Shown here piece by piece: positions 41,586 to 49,528 of a DNA stretch of 64,000 nucleotides (position 1 is the first letter of the stretch; every line of letters starts with the position of its first letter). The DNA is taken from the NCBI GenBank assembly GCA_001464385.1, contig LNFB01000242.1:62001-126000 (forward strand), in the 5' to 3' direction. The notes under the pieces were generated by a model. It was not told the DNA's origin, did not search any database, and worked only from the letters and a program-made list of their open reading frames with translations. Both the position numbers and the translations under genes were made by a program. This DNA comes from Deltaproteobacteria bacterium Ga0077550 (GTDB lineage: Bacteria; Myxococcota_A; Polyangia; Nannocystales; Nannocystaceae).

Positions 41586-42251
41586 TCACAGGCCCTCGAC
41601 GTAGGTCACGATCGCGGCGACGTCGTCGTCCGAGAGCTCGTCCGCGGACCAGCTCGGCATGTAGCCCGTGCGCGCGCCGTAGTCGGTGCCGCCCTCGCCC
41701 TGCCGGACCTTCTCGAGCGCCTCGTGCAGCTCGAAGCGGATGTCCTTCTGCGACTCGCCGCCGGCCGCGTCGACGCCGTGGCACGCGCGGCAGTGGTCGA
41801 GGTACAGGCCTTCGCCGGTGGTCTCGGCGGGGAAGGCGTCGAGGTAGTCGAAGATCCGATCGAGCTCGGCCTCGGAGAGCAGATCCTCGCCGAAGGGCGC
41901 CATCACCGACGGCGCGAGCTCGGCGCCCGCGCGGCCGTTGCGGACGACCCAGCGCGCGTACTCGCGACGGGGGTGCCGCACCTCGTAGCCGAGGATGCTG
42001 CCCTCGCCCGTGGGCCCGTGGCACGACGCGCACAGCTGCGTGTACAGCTGCTCGCCGGTCGCCTCGGCGCCGGTGTCGGTGGTGTCACCGCCGCTCGTGT
42101 CGGCCGGATCCGACGACGCCGAGGTCGTGGGATCCGACGCCGAATCGGCGCCGCCGCTCGAGCTCTCGGCGGTCGTGTCACTGCCGGGCTGGTCGGAGAC
42201 GCAGCCGAGGGACGGGACGAGCAGGGCGAAGGCGAAGAGGCGAAGGCGCAT
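41586..42251 (-). CDS. Dihaem c-type cytochrome lipoprotein
   Basis: 221 aa. Signal with lipobox (FALLVPSLGC, Cys17), a 45-residue Ser/Asp/Thr linker, and two tandem cytochrome c domains with haem sites CASCH (74-78) and CRACH (154-158). Candidate distal methionines are in SVMAPFGEDLL and TGYMPSWSADE, the standard position for each domain. It is an envelope electron carrier. It lies just upstream of the copper monooxygenase/cytochrome gene, on the same strand with a 57-nt gap, so it may pass electrons to that enzyme; this is inference. Confidence 0.92.
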   Translation of the reverse strand: MRLRLFAFALLVPSLGCVSDQPGSDTTAESSSGGADSASDPTTSASSDPADTSGGDTTDTGAEATGEQLYTQLCASCHGPTGEGSILGYEVRHPRREYARWVVRNGRAGAELAPSVMAPFGEDLLSEAELDRIFDYLDAFPAETTGEGLYLDHCRACHGVDAAGGESQKDIRFELHEALEKVRQGEGGTDYGARTGYMPSWSADELSDDDVAAIVTYVEGL

Positions 42252-42308
42252 GTGGGCGCGAAGGGACCCGATCTCGCCGGGGAAGTCCAGCGCAGAAGCG
42301 GCCCCGCG

Positions 42309-42695
42309 TCAGCTGCGGTAGTCGGTGAGGTGCCGTCTCGCGCCGGGTTTGTCGGCCTCACGACCTTCTTGGCAGGCGATGCACAGCCGCACCCAGGGCA
42401 TCAGCTCCAGGCGCCGCGTCGGGATCGGCTCCTCGCACTGCTCGCAGATCCCGAAGTCCTCGGGGTCGTCGGCGATCCGGAGCAGCGCGGCCTCGATCTG
42501 CGCGAGCTCCTCGGCGCGTGCCCGGTTGCGGTTGGACGCGATCACCTTCGCCATCTCGGCCAGCGGTGCGGCGTCGTCGTCGACCTTGCGGGCGGTGTCG
42601 ATCTCCGCCGCGATCTCGAGATCGCCCTCGGCCCGCAGGGCGTCGCGCTGGGCGCGGAGGCGGGCCTCGATCCGCGCGCGGGCTGCCGCATCCAT
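42309..42695 (-). CDS. TraR/DksA-family zinc-finger protein
   Basis: 128 aa. An N-terminal coiled-coil (AAARARIEARLRAQRDALRA, then RARAEELAQIEAALLRI) and a C-terminal zinc finger C-x2-C-x17-C-x2-C (CEQC ... CIAC). DksA-like proteins enter the RNA polymerase secondary channel; DDAAPLAEMAKV at the coiled-coil tip supplies acidic residues comparable to the DksA tip. The ATG at 42695 has TAGGCT 9 nt upstream, so the message may be leaderless. It lies 57 nt upstream of the dihaem cytochrome gene in the same direction. Whether it cooperates with ppGpp cannot be told. Confidence 0.92.
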   Translation of the reverse strand: MDAAARARIEARLRAQRDALRAEGDLEIAAEIDTARKVDDDAAPLAEMAKVIASNRNRARAEELAQIEAALLRIADDPEDFGICEQCEEPIPTRRLELMPWVRLCIACQEGREADKPGARRHLTDYRS

Positions 42696-42733
42696 CGTCG
42701 TGTCAGCCTACCACGGCGGGGGCGCGTCGCGGC

Positions 42734-43231
42734 TCATCCGTCGCGATCGACGATGGTGATCCGCAGGCCGCGTTCGCGGTGGGCTCGGCGAAAGCGCAGG
42801 GTGAAGCCGCCGCGCTCGACGGCGTCGCGCAGCACGTCGAGGTCCTGACCGTCGCGCAGGCGGTGATCGTCGATCGCGAGCAGCACGTCGCCTTCGCGCA
42901 GGCCGAGCCGTGTGGTCAGGCCGCGCGCGCCGTCGAGGCGGAGACCGCCGCGGGCCGGGAGCAATCGCAGGCCGCGGGGGAACGGCATGCGCTCGGCCTC
43001 GAGCGCGTCGAGATCGATGACGCACTCGCGATCGATCGCGGGTGCGTCGGTGTCGACGCAGCGCACCGCGTCGTGTGGGGCCGGGATCGTCGGTGGCGCG
43101 AGCTCGGCGTGTTCGCACCGCTCGTCCTGCGGTTCGAGCCACGCGTGGGCCATCACACCGCCGTGGGCGCCGACGGCGAACAGCGCCACCGTCATCCACG
43201 TCTTGCTGCGGGTCGTCCGTGACTGGATCAT
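42734..43231 (-). CDS. Membrane-anchored PDZ-domain protein (GspC-like)
   Basis: 165 aa. Short basic N-terminus and one transmembrane helix (MTVALFAVGAHGGVMAHAW), a linker region, then a PDZ-like domain with GLTTRLGLREGDVLLAIDDHRLRDGQDLDVL and a closing FTLRFRRAH strand. This layout (TM, HR-like region, PDZ) is that of type II secretion protein C, but no other secretion genes are nearby, so a stand-alone protein is more likely. The PDZ resembles that of the lipoprotein at 21853-22986. Start at ATG 43231. It lies 38 nt upstream of the DksA-like gene on the same strand. Confidence 0.78.
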   Translation of the reverse strand: MIQSRTTRSKTWMTVALFAVGAHGGVMAHAWLEPQDERCEHAELAPPTIPAPHDAVRCVDTDAPAIDRECVIDLDALEAERMPFPRGLRLLPARGGLRLDGARGLTTRLGLREGDVLLAIDDHRLRDGQDLDVLRDAVERGGFTLRFRRAHRERGLRITIVDRDG

Positions 43232-43344
43232 CTCGACGCCCGACACAGCAACGCGTGTGCCAGCGTCGGCGCGCGTGAACGCAGCCGAACTCGGGGCGGG
43301 CGGGCAGGGCGGCGCGACACTCGGGCAGCGCGGCGCCCCGCGTC

Positions 43345-43359
43345 GTGCCACCCTGGCAC
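43345..43359. repeat. Palindrome GTGCCA-CCC-TGGCAC
   Basis: A 6-bp inverted repeat with 3-bp spacer in the 236-bp gap between the PDZ and selenoprotein genes. The arms match those of the paired palindromes at 12551-12584, suggesting either a shared regulator site or a dispersed repeat family. I saw no other intergenic copy. Confidence 0.45.
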
Positions 43360-43467
43360 GCACGGCGAGGGCCCGGAGACGGCGGCTTCGGGGCACCCGT
43401 TGGCCCGCCGCCGACCGCGACACCGCCGCACGGTTGTGCACGGTCGATCACAAGCGGGGCGTCGGCG

Positions 43468-43698
43468 TCACGCGCGGCCGGCCACCACGCCCACGATCTC
43501 GCCGGGGTCGGGGAAGCGGTGCTGCTCGTGCTTGCTGAACACCCGTGTCCCGTCGACGTGGACATCGAACACACCGCGCGAGCCCTTCTCGAGGTCGACC
43601 ACGACCCCGACGCCGAACTGCTCGCGGATCTCGGCCACCACCCGGGTGGCCTGGGGCAGGTAGTTTCAGGCCGCGCAGTAGGTGATTTTCACGTGCAT
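43468..43698 (-). CDS. SelW/SelT/SelH-family selenoprotein (TGA = selenocysteine)
   Basis: 76-aa Rdx-family protein whose 11th codon is TGA (43668-43666). Reading it as selenocysteine gives MHVKITYCAA-U-NYLPQATR, the family's CxxU redox motif at the end of the first beta-strand, and the same frame continues without another stop through VAEIREQFGVGVVVDLEKG, FDVHVDGTRVFSKHEQHRFP and a natural stop at 43470-43468. The segment VDG.RVFSK...RFP is diagnostic of SelW-like proteins. A SECIS-like hairpin follows the TGA. These thioredoxin-fold proteins are small thiol/selenol oxidoreductases of poorly known substrate. A TATACT -10 lies 8 nt upstream of the ATG, so the mRNA is probably leaderless. Confidence 0.85.
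43633..43651 (-). promoter_or_regulatory. Candidate bacterial SECIS element
   Basis: On the minus strand GGCCACC (43651-43645) pairs perfectly with GGTGGCC (43639-43633) around a loop CGGGU. The loop begins 21 nt after the TGA codon, inside the window used by bacterial SECIS elements, and has G residues near its 5' side as required for SelB recognition. It lies within the coding sequence, as is normal in bacteria. Confidence 0.65.
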
Positions 43699-44207
43699 CG
43701 GTAGCGAGTATACGGGAGCGCTGGCGAGGCCCCACACGGTCGCTGCGTTCGGTGGCCGAACGGCCAGTTCGCGGCGCAGCGAGCTGCGCCCAGTGCGTGC
43801 GCGCCCGCCGTCGCCTCCGCCACCGCGCTTTGCGTCGCGCCACAGTGTTCCGTGGCCCGCAAGGACACGTGAGTTAGACCACTGCTGGTCGATCCAGCGC
43901 GTCGCTCGGGCGCCCGTGGCGCGACGTCTGCCGAATCGCAGTCGCGATGGAACGCGAACACCCGTTCGGAAACCACGCACTGCGTCCGACGAGATCGATG
44001 ACGACGCGCATCGTCGATGGACGCGTGTGTGCATCGCGTCGATCGAACGCGCATCTTCGAGGCGAAACGCCGCGATGTCTTGCGAATGTCTTGCGTAGCG
44101 GCGACGCCAGCGCGGTTCCGCCCGATGTCGTGCGCGCACGCCGTAGGCGCTTCGATTGACCAACGCCCCGCATCCAATAAGCTCGGGTTCAGATCGCGAG
44201 ACACACG
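43699..44207. other. 509-bp intergenic region without a supported gene
   Basis: This divergent gap between the selenoprotein and FIST genes is visibly less GC-rich than its surroundings. Open frames exist on both strands, but none has the third-position bias or a recognisable fold. It holds the selenoprotein -10 and, at the other end, TTGACC (44156-44161) with TAAGCT about 16 nt later as a weak promoter for the FIST gene. No RNA gene or clear repeat was recognised. Confidence 0.6.
43707..43712 (-). promoter_or_regulatory. -10 element of the selenoprotein gene
   Basis: TATACT on the minus strand, five of six matches to TATAAT, 8 nt before the ATG. No convincing -35 is seen at 16-18 nt upstream. 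Confidence 0.45.
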
Positions 44208-45368
44208 ATGGAGATCGTCAGCGTTGGACCGACCCACGGTGGACCGGAAGCTCTCGAGCGCGAGCTGGCGCAGGTCGCCGCACGACTCGATGGCCCGAAG
44301 TTGGGGATCGTGTACCTGCCGATCGGCGTCGATCCGTCGGCCTACCTCGCGGCGGCGTCGAACGGGCTCGGCGCGCCCATCGTCGGCGCGACGACGGCCG
44401 GTGCGGCGTTCACCGAGCGCGGCGTATCCCGCACCGAGCCGGTCGCCGCGGTGATCGGTGGCCGCGATTTCGGCTTCTCCCTCAGCATCGCGCACGATCT
44501 GTCGCGAGACCCCGCCGGGCAGATCAAGATCGCGGGGCGTCGCCTCGTCGATGCCGCGCACCGGGTGCCGGCGCGCAGTCAGGTGATGATCGCCCTGGCC
44601 GACGCCTTCGCGTGCGACGGCGAGGTCCTGTGCTCGGCGCTGCAGGCGTCCGTACCGCCCCATTGGCGCATCTTCGGCGCGACCGCTGGCGACGACCTCC
44701 GCTTCGAGGCGACCTACGTCTTCGCCGGCCGCGAGATCCTCCGCGACGCGGCGGTGTTGATCGGTCTGTTCTCCGATGCCAGCCCGTCGCTCGTCGCCCA
44801 CCACGGCTGGGTCGCCGAGCCCGGCGGCAGGGAGATGGCGATCACGGACATCGACGGCAGCGTGCTGAAGACCCTCGACGACCGGCCCGCGGCCGAGACC
44901 TACCGCGACGAGCTCCTGCGGCTCGGGGTCATGCGCGAGGGCGACGACCTCATGCGCGCGATGGGGACCCACGAGCTCGGCGCGCGCACGATCTTCGGGG
45001 ATCAGCTCAAGATCCGCGCAGCGATGCGGGTGCTCGACGACGGCTCCTTGGTGCTCGCCGGCAGCTTGCCGCTCGGCACGATCGTGCAGGTCGCGAGCGC
45101 CAGCCCCGACCAGTTGATCGAGGCGGCGCGCACGCTGTCGAGCCGCGTGCTCGAGCCGTTCGACAACCGGGCGATCCGCGGGGCGCTGGTGTTCGACTGC
45201 GGCGCCCGGATGCAGCTCCTCGGCGAGCGCTACGGCGAGCAGATCACGGCGTTTCTCGGGGGCCGGCACTTCCCGATGATCGGCATGGCCGGCTATGGCG
45301 AGCTCGCGAAGTTCGCCGGCAGCGTCGACGGCTTCCACAACGCGACGTCGGTCATGGCCGCATGGTGA
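44208..45368 (+). CDS. FIST-domain protein
   Basis: 386 aa containing an N-terminal FIST domain (about 25-215: LGIVYLPIGVDPSAYLAA, IVGATTAGAAFTERGV, FGFSLSIAHDLS, WRIFGATAGDDLRF) and a FIST C-terminal domain (about 215-370: ITDIDGSVLKTLDDRPAAETYRDEL, GSLPLGTIVQVASAS, RGALVFDCGARMQLLGERYGEQI, MIGMAGYGELAKF). FIST domains are predicted sensory modules for small ligands, possibly amino acids, and are usually attached to or encoded next to signalling proteins; here no kinase or cyclase is adjacent. No transmembrane segment. Start at ATG 44208 after a leader of about 30 nt. Confidence 0.9.
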   Translation: MEIVSVGPTHGGPEALERELAQVAARLDGPKLGIVYLPIGVDPSAYLAAASNGLGAPIVGATTAGAAFTERGVSRTEPVAAVIGGRDFGFSLSIAHDLSRDPAGQIKIAGRRLVDAAHRVPARSQVMIALADAFACDGEVLCSALQASVPPHWRIFGATAGDDLRFEATYVFAGREILRDAAVLIGLFSDASPSLVAHHGWVAEPGGREMAITDIDGSVLKTLDDRPAAETYRDELLRLGVMREGDDLMRAMGTHELGARTIFGDQLKIRAAMRVLDDGSLVLAGSLPLGTIVQVASASPDQLIEAARTLSSRVLEPFDNRAIRGALVFDCGARMQLLGERYGEQITAFLGGRHFPMIGMAGYGELAKFAGSVDGFHNATSVMAAW

Positions 45369-45378
45369 GCCCGGTGTG

Positions 45379-45418
45379 CCGGCGGGAATGACACTGGTCT
45401 GGTCCCGGCGGGAATGAC
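45379..45418. repeat. 14-bp direct repeat upstream of the DUF2807 gene
   Basis: CCGGCGGGAATGAC occurs at 45379-45392 and again at 45405-45418, 26 bp apart, ending 30 bp before the ATG at 45449. Position and spacing fit a tandem activator or repressor site for that gene. Confidence 0.5.
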
Positions 45419-45448
45419 CGGGCGCGGTGATGCGGTAGGCTGGCCCGC

Positions 45449-46102
45449 ATGCGCGCCCCCCGAACCCTGCGAGCCCTGAGCTCCGCCGTCGTCGTCCTCG
45501 CCCTCGTCCCCGGCTGCCTGATGACGCGGGGCAACGGCGAGCCCGCGTCCGAGGTCCGCGAGGTCGCGCCGTTCACCGCCATCCACGTCGGCGGCGCGTT
45601 CCAGCTGCAGGCCGAGCCCGGCCCCGAGACGCGCGTGACGCTCGAGGGCGACGCGAACCTGCTGCCGATGGTCGAGGTCGACTCCACGGGCGGCACGCTG
45701 CGCGTCGCGCTGCGGGCCAACGTGCTGCCGGATCTCCCGCTGAAGGTGGTGGTCCGCGCGCCCGAGCTGCGCGCGGTCGATCTCTCCGGGGCCGCGCGCG
45801 GCGACGTGACCGGGCTCTCCGGGGCGTCGTTCGAGGCCGAGGTCTCGGGGGCGAGCACGCTCCACGTCGCGGGCAAGGTCGATCGCCTGGTCGCCGATCT
45901 CTCCGGGGCCTCCGAGCTCGCGGCCGAGGAGCTCGTCGCCGACGCGGTCGAGGTCGAGAGCAGCGGCGCGAGCTCGGCGTCGGTCACCGCCAACGCCTCG
46001 CTCACCGCGGACGCCAGCGGGGCGAGCTCGGTGACCTGGCGCGGCAACGCGACCAAGGTCGAGCGCGAGGCGACCGGCGCGTCGTCGATCGAGCAGCGCT
46101 AG
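45449..46102 (+). CDS. DUF2807 (head GIN domain) lipoprotein
   Basis: 217 aa. Lipoprotein signal (SSAVVVLALVPGC, Cys24), then a right-handed beta-helix-like domain of DUF2807: EVAPFTAIHVGGAFQLQAEPG, repeated SGAS/SGAA turns (DLSGAARGDVTGLSGASFEA, VSGASTLHVAGKVDRL, DLSGASELAAEEL, SSGASSASVTANASL, ASGASSVTWRGNA) that form the rungs. Such proteins are exported and thought to be adhesin- or polymer-related. TAGGCT (45436-45441) stands 7 nt before the ATG, the leaderless pattern. Monocistronic, followed by the tRNA terminator of the opposite strand. Confidence 0.9.
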   Translation: MRAPRTLRALSSAVVVLALVPGCLMTRGNGEPASEVREVAPFTAIHVGGAFQLQAEPGPETRVTLEGDANLLPMVEVDSTGGTLRVALRANVLPDLPLKVVVRAPELRAVDLSGAARGDVTGLSGASFEAEVSGASTLHVAGKVDRLVADLSGASELAAEELVADAVEVESSGASSASVTANASLTADASGASSVTWRGNATKVEREATGASSIEQR

Positions 46103-46110
46103 CCAGGCCC

Positions 46111-46149
46111 AGAAAAAAAGCAAACCCCCGAGGTCAGTGACCTCGGGGG
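46111..46149 (-). terminator. Intrinsic terminator of tRNA-Asp
   Basis: On the minus strand a perfect 12-bp stem (CCCCCGAGGTCA and its complement, 46149-46125) with a one-base centre (effectively a 10-bp stem and 5-nt loop) is followed by TTTGCTTTTTTT (46124-46113). It begins 7 nt after the tRNA 3' end. This is the clearest rho-independent terminator in the window. Confidence 0.92.
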
Positions 46150-46156
46150 CTCCCAG

Positions 46157-46230
<74 letters not shown>

Positions 46231-46248
46231 GTGTGTTGGGGCCGGGAG

Positions 46249-46276
46249 AATCGTTCAACCGCGGCCGGGATGTCAA
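46249..46276 (-). promoter_or_regulatory. Promoter of tRNA-Asp
   Basis: TTGACA (46276-46271), 16-nt spacer, ACGATT (46254-46249) on the minus strand; transcription would begin about 12 nt before the mature tRNA 5' end. Confidence 0.6.
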
Positions 46277-46329
46277 GGCCCGCGATGCAGTTGGCGAAAA
46301 AAGCCACCCAGGCCCGCGTCTGCTGCATG

Positions 46330-47298
46330 TCAGGGCGCTGCGCGGCGCACGATCGCCACGAGGTTCGCACCGGCGCGGCTCGTCGGCGCGGTGACGCGGT
46401 CGAGCCAGGGGTCGAGTGTGTCGAGCGCGCGGAGCACCCGCGAGCGCAGGCCGCCCGGGGCACGCTCGCCGAGATCGCCGCGCGCAGACATCGCGCCCTC
46501 GGTCGTGCGGCGCGACCACGGCGCGAGCGCGCGGGCGTGGTCGAGGGCCGTGAGCAGCGAGGGCATCACCAGGGTCGCGCCCTGGGGTCGGCTCCAGAGG
46601 GCCTCCACGGCGAGGCCGCCGCGGACCAGGACGTCCGTGAGGCTGTCTCGGTCGAAGAAGCAGACGTGGTCCCCGAGCTCGAGGGGGCGGTAGCGCCGGC
46701 CCCACAGCCCGCGCGCCACGTCGTCCCAGTTGGGGACCTCGACGACGCCGAGCCCGTCGTCGGCGAGGTGGCGCGCGACGAAGCCGGCGACGGTCACCGG
46801 CTGGGTCATGTGCTCGAGGACGTGGGTGATCGTCACCAGCGAATAGCGCCGGCCCGTGGTCGCGCGCGGGTCCTCGAGGTCGAGGTCGTGGATCCGGTGG
46901 TGACGCTCGGCGAACGCGCGGGCGCCCGCCGAGCGCTCGACGCCCTCGGTGACGTAGCCGGCCTCGGCGAGCACGTCGAGCAGCAGGCCAGTGTTGCACC
47001 CGAGGTCGAGCGCGGCGGCCCCGGGTCGCGGCCGGCCGAGGCGACCGTCGGCGAGCGTGTCGTAGAGGTCGAGCGCGCGGCGCTTGCGATCACGATCGAC
47101 CGCGTCGTGGGTCTGCGCGCGGTGGGCATAGCCCTCGTCGAGCACCACGGCGCGCTGGCGGCCGAGCGCGCTGACCAGGCCGCAGCGATCGCACCGCGCC
47201 AGGTCGAGCGCGCCGCGGCCGTCGCCGAGCACGGCGGTCCGGGTCGACGCGCCGCAGGTCGGACACACCGGCACGGCTTCGAGGGTCGTGGCGCTCAT
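46330..47298 (-). CDS. SAM-dependent methyltransferase with zinc-ribbon N-terminus
   Basis: 322 aa. An N-terminal zinc ribbon (CPTC at 12-15 and CDRC at 36-39) precedes a class I methyltransferase with motif I LDLGCNTGLLLDVL and the acidic end of strand 2 (TEGVERSAGA), HVLEHMTQP and a C-terminal helical part. This ribbon-plus-methyltransferase form is common in polysaccharide and nucleotide-sugar loci, where members methylate sugars. The ATG at 47298 overlaps the stop codon of the glycosyltransferase gene (ATGA), so both belong to one operon. Its acceptor is probably a surface glycan. Confidence 0.88.
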   Translation of the reverse strand: MSATTLEAVPVCPTCGASTRTAVLGDGRGALDLARCDRCGLVSALGRQRAVVLDEGYAHRAQTHDAVDRDRKRRALDLYDTLADGRLGRPRPGAAALDLGCNTGLLLDVLAEAGYVTEGVERSAGARAFAERHHRIHDLDLEDPRATTGRRYSLVTITHVLEHMTQPVTVAGFVARHLADDGLGVVEVPNWDDVARGLWGRRYRPLELGDHVCFFDRDSLTDVLVRGGLAVEALWSRPQGATLVMPSLLTALDHARALAPWSRRTTEGAMSARGDLGERAPGGLRSRVLRALDTLDPWLDRVTAPTSRAGANLVAIVRRAAP

Positions 47299-48191
47299 CG
47301 TTCGTGCTCCTCGCGATCGAGCTTGGCCTGCCAGCGGGCCTCGTAGATGAACAGGTCGATCATGAGCGGGTACCACAGCGACTGCATGCCCGCGTACATC
47401 AGCCCGGGCAGGCCGTCGCGCCAGGCGCTCTGCGCCACGACGGTCCGACCAAAGTGGACGAACGGGCGCAGGAACAGCGGCATCTTGTTGTAGGCCCAGC
47501 GCACGCCGATCATGCGCCCGGCCTTGGTCCGCAGCGAGAACCCCGCGAGGCCGCGTCGCGCGTCGTCGCCCTCGACGTAGTGCCGGGCCTCGCGCTGGGC
47601 GTAGCGCACGTGCTTGCGGAACCACTCGGCCAGCGGCTTGTGGTCGTCGTGGCGGAGCTTGTGCGCGAGCCGAGTGACGCGCATCTGGCTGTCGTCGACG
47701 CGCTCGTTGGTGCCGCGGGCGAAGCGGGCGACCGCGGGGCGCATGAGCCGGAGGATCGATGCGCCGCCGAAGCCACCGTGCTTCAGCTCGCGGCCCATGA
47801 CGAAGAACGTCAGCCCGACGTACGCGCCGTCGAGGTCGTCGCGCGCGCACGCGGCCTCGATGTCGCGCCACAGCTCGTCGGTGACCTCCTCGTCGGCGTC
47901 GAGGAAGAACACCCAGCGCGCGCGCGGCTGCAGCAGCTCGAGCGCCCAGTTGCGCTGGCTGGCGTAGTCGACGAAGGCGTGCTCGCGGACCTCGGCGCCG
48001 GCCGCCGCCGCGATCTCGCGGGTGCGGTCGCGCGAGCCGGAGTCGACCACGACGACGGGCGCACGGCCGCCGACCGACGCGATCGCCTTGCCGATGTTGA
48101 TCTCCTCGTCGAGCGTCAGGATGACCACCGCGACGGGTGCGGGGCTGGCGAGGTGCGGGGCGTCCATCGGAGGATCCATCGGGGGTGACAT
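47295..48191 (-). CDS. Family 2 glycosyltransferase
   Basis: 298 aa GT2 of the GT-A fold: nucleotide-sugar site VAVVILTLDEEINIGKAI, VVVVDSGSRDRTREIA and the metal-binding DAD of WVFFLDADEEV; the later EWFRKHVRYAQREARHYVEG region resembles the WaaE/KdtX-type beta-1,4-glucosyltransferase branch. The C-terminus is hydrophobic (YPLMIDLFIYEA). Start MSPPMD at 48191 overlaps the O-antigen ligase stop by one base (TGATG). The three minus-strand genes are tightly coupled and form a surface-polysaccharide unit. Confidence 0.9.
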   Translation of the reverse strand: MSPPMDPPMDAPHLASPAPVAVVILTLDEEINIGKAIASVGGRAPVVVVDSGSRDRTREIAAAAGAEVREHAFVDYASQRNWALELLQPRARWVFFLDADEEVTDELWRDIEAACARDDLDGAYVGLTFFVMGRELKHGGFGGASILRLMRPAVARFARGTNERVDDSQMRVTRLAHKLRHDDHKPLAEWFRKHVRYAQREARHYVEGDDARRGLAGFSLRTKAGRMIGVRWAYNKMPLFLRPFVHFGRTVVAQSAWRDGLPGLMYAGMQSLWYPLMIDLFIYEARWQAKLDREEHER

Positions 48192-49432
48192 CACGGCTGC
48201 GACGGGCCGAGTGTCGCACGCACCGCCGTGGTCGCGGCGGGCCGCGGGGTCGCGGGCGCGGGGCGCTGCATCGCCCGCCACTGGGCGAAGTGGGTGAGGC
48301 TCGCGCCGATGATGGCGCCGTAGATCCACACCAGGTAGTAGGTCTTGTACGCGGCGCACGTGACGAGGTAGCCGCCGATGCCGACGGCCGCGCCCAGCGC
48401 GTAGCCCCGCAGGGCGCGTCGGTGACCCCGGAGCTCGCGGGCGATCACCACGAGCGGGGCGAGCAGCAGGCCCGAGCCGACGAGCCCGAACTTCCACAGG
48501 TGGTAGGCCGCCATGTTGTGCACGAAGGCCTTCTTGAAGCCGTCGACGTCGGCCAGCGCGCCCAGGCCCTGGCCGAACATCGGCGCGTCGACGAAGCCCT
48601 CCCACGCGATCTCGACCTCGCGGAAGCGGCCGGCGATCGTGCCCTCCTGACCGAGCCGCAGGTACTCGACGCCGAACTCGGCGAACGCCGACGACCACAC
48701 CAGCAGCAGCACCAGCGCCACCGCGACCAGCATCAGCGCCTGCGAGGGGCGGCGCACGTAGCCCGAGATCGCGACCATGAGCAGCGCGCCGAGCAACATG
48801 CCGCGGGTGATGCTGAACACGATGCCGAGCACCAGGATCAGCACGAACGCCAGGTGCCACATCCACGACCACGACTGCCAGCGGCTGCGCGAACCGGCCG
48901 GCTTGCCCGCGTCGGGCATCGGCGTGTGGCGCAGGACCCCGGTGAGGTAGAGGCCGACGAGCGGCAGGCCCGCGGTGATCTTGTGGTAGTTGAACGTCGA
49001 GCGCACGCCGGGCGCGAACGAGTCCATCAACGACAGCGAGATCACGCTGTCGATCACGCACACCCACAGCCCGAGCTGCAGGATGCGTCGCGGGGCCCCG
49101 GCGCCGCGACCGGCCACCAGGCCCATCACGAACAGGAAGTACGGCAGCGCGTCCTCGATGGCCTGCTGCGACTCGCCGTGGTGCAGGCTGCCGATGAGCA
49201 CGCCGAGCAGCAGCGCGAGCGCCCACGGGGCCATCACCGCGAGCTCGCGGCGGGCGCTGCGATCGGCGAGGCCGAACACCGCCGCGAGGGCGGCCATCGC
49301 CATGAACCCGAGGATCGTCGGATCGATCCCGTCGGGATAGATCGGCAGGATCAACGTCGAGCCCAGCGCGGCCAACGTCGCGAGCGAGGTGATGATGCGG
49401 GCCATCCGCGTACGACCCGGGAATCGTAGCAT
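48191..49432 (-). CDS. O-antigen ligase/polymerase-like membrane protein (Wzy-C family)
   Basis: 413 aa with about ten to twelve transmembrane helices and a large periplasmic loop (about residues 250-305), as in O-antigen ligases and Wzy polymerases. The loop contains the GRFREVEIAWEGFVDAPMFGQGLG region matching the Wzy_C signature R..... W .... P ..G.G. Function: polymerisation or transfer of lipid-linked glycan. The start at 49432 (MLRFPGRT) or at 49405 (MARIITSL) cannot be settled; no Shine-Dalgarno precedes either. First gene of the minus-strand polysaccharide operon, divergent from the CapK-like gene. Confidence 0.88.
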   Translation of the reverse strand: MLRFPGRTRMARIITSLATLAALGSTLILPIYPDGIDPTILGFMAMAALAAVFGLADRSARRELAVMAPWALALLLGVLIGSLHHGESQQAIEDALPYFLFVMGLVAGRGAGAPRRILQLGLWVCVIDSVISLSLMDSFAPGVRSTFNYHKITAGLPLVGLYLTGVLRHTPMPDAGKPAGSRSRWQSWSWMWHLAFVLILVLGIVFSITRGMLLGALLMVAISGYVRRPSQALMLVAVALVLLLVWSSAFAEFGVEYLRLGQEGTIAGRFREVEIAWEGFVDAPMFGQGLGALADVDGFKKAFVHNMAAYHLWKFGLVGSGLLLAPLVVIARELRGHRRALRGYALGAAVGIGGYLVTCAAYKTYYLVWIYGAIIGASLTHFAQWRAMQRPAPATPRPAATTAVRATLGPSQP

Positions 49433-49528
49433 GCGCTGCCGATCGTGGCAGGTGGTCGTGGGCGCCGTGCGGCGCTCGCATCGTCGGCGTGGATCTTTTC
49501 GGGCCCGGGCACTACGCTAGCGCCGCCC

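Noticed and set aside
43468-43665. Reading the selenoprotein as a pseudogene broken by a stop codon
   Set aside because: The only stop falls exactly at the CxxU position, it is TGA, a SECIS-like hairpin follows, and the rest of the frame is intact; decay would not be so specific.
43682-44098. Plus-strand frame across the selenoprotein promoter region
   Set aside because: Ser/Arg-rich translation without fold, overlaps the well-supported selenoprotein start on the other strand and lacks codon bias.
46111-46149. Terminator for the plus-strand DUF2807 gene
   Set aside because: The T-run lies on the side proper for minus-strand transcription (tRNA); the plus strand has no U-tract after the hairpin, though weak bidirectional action is possible.
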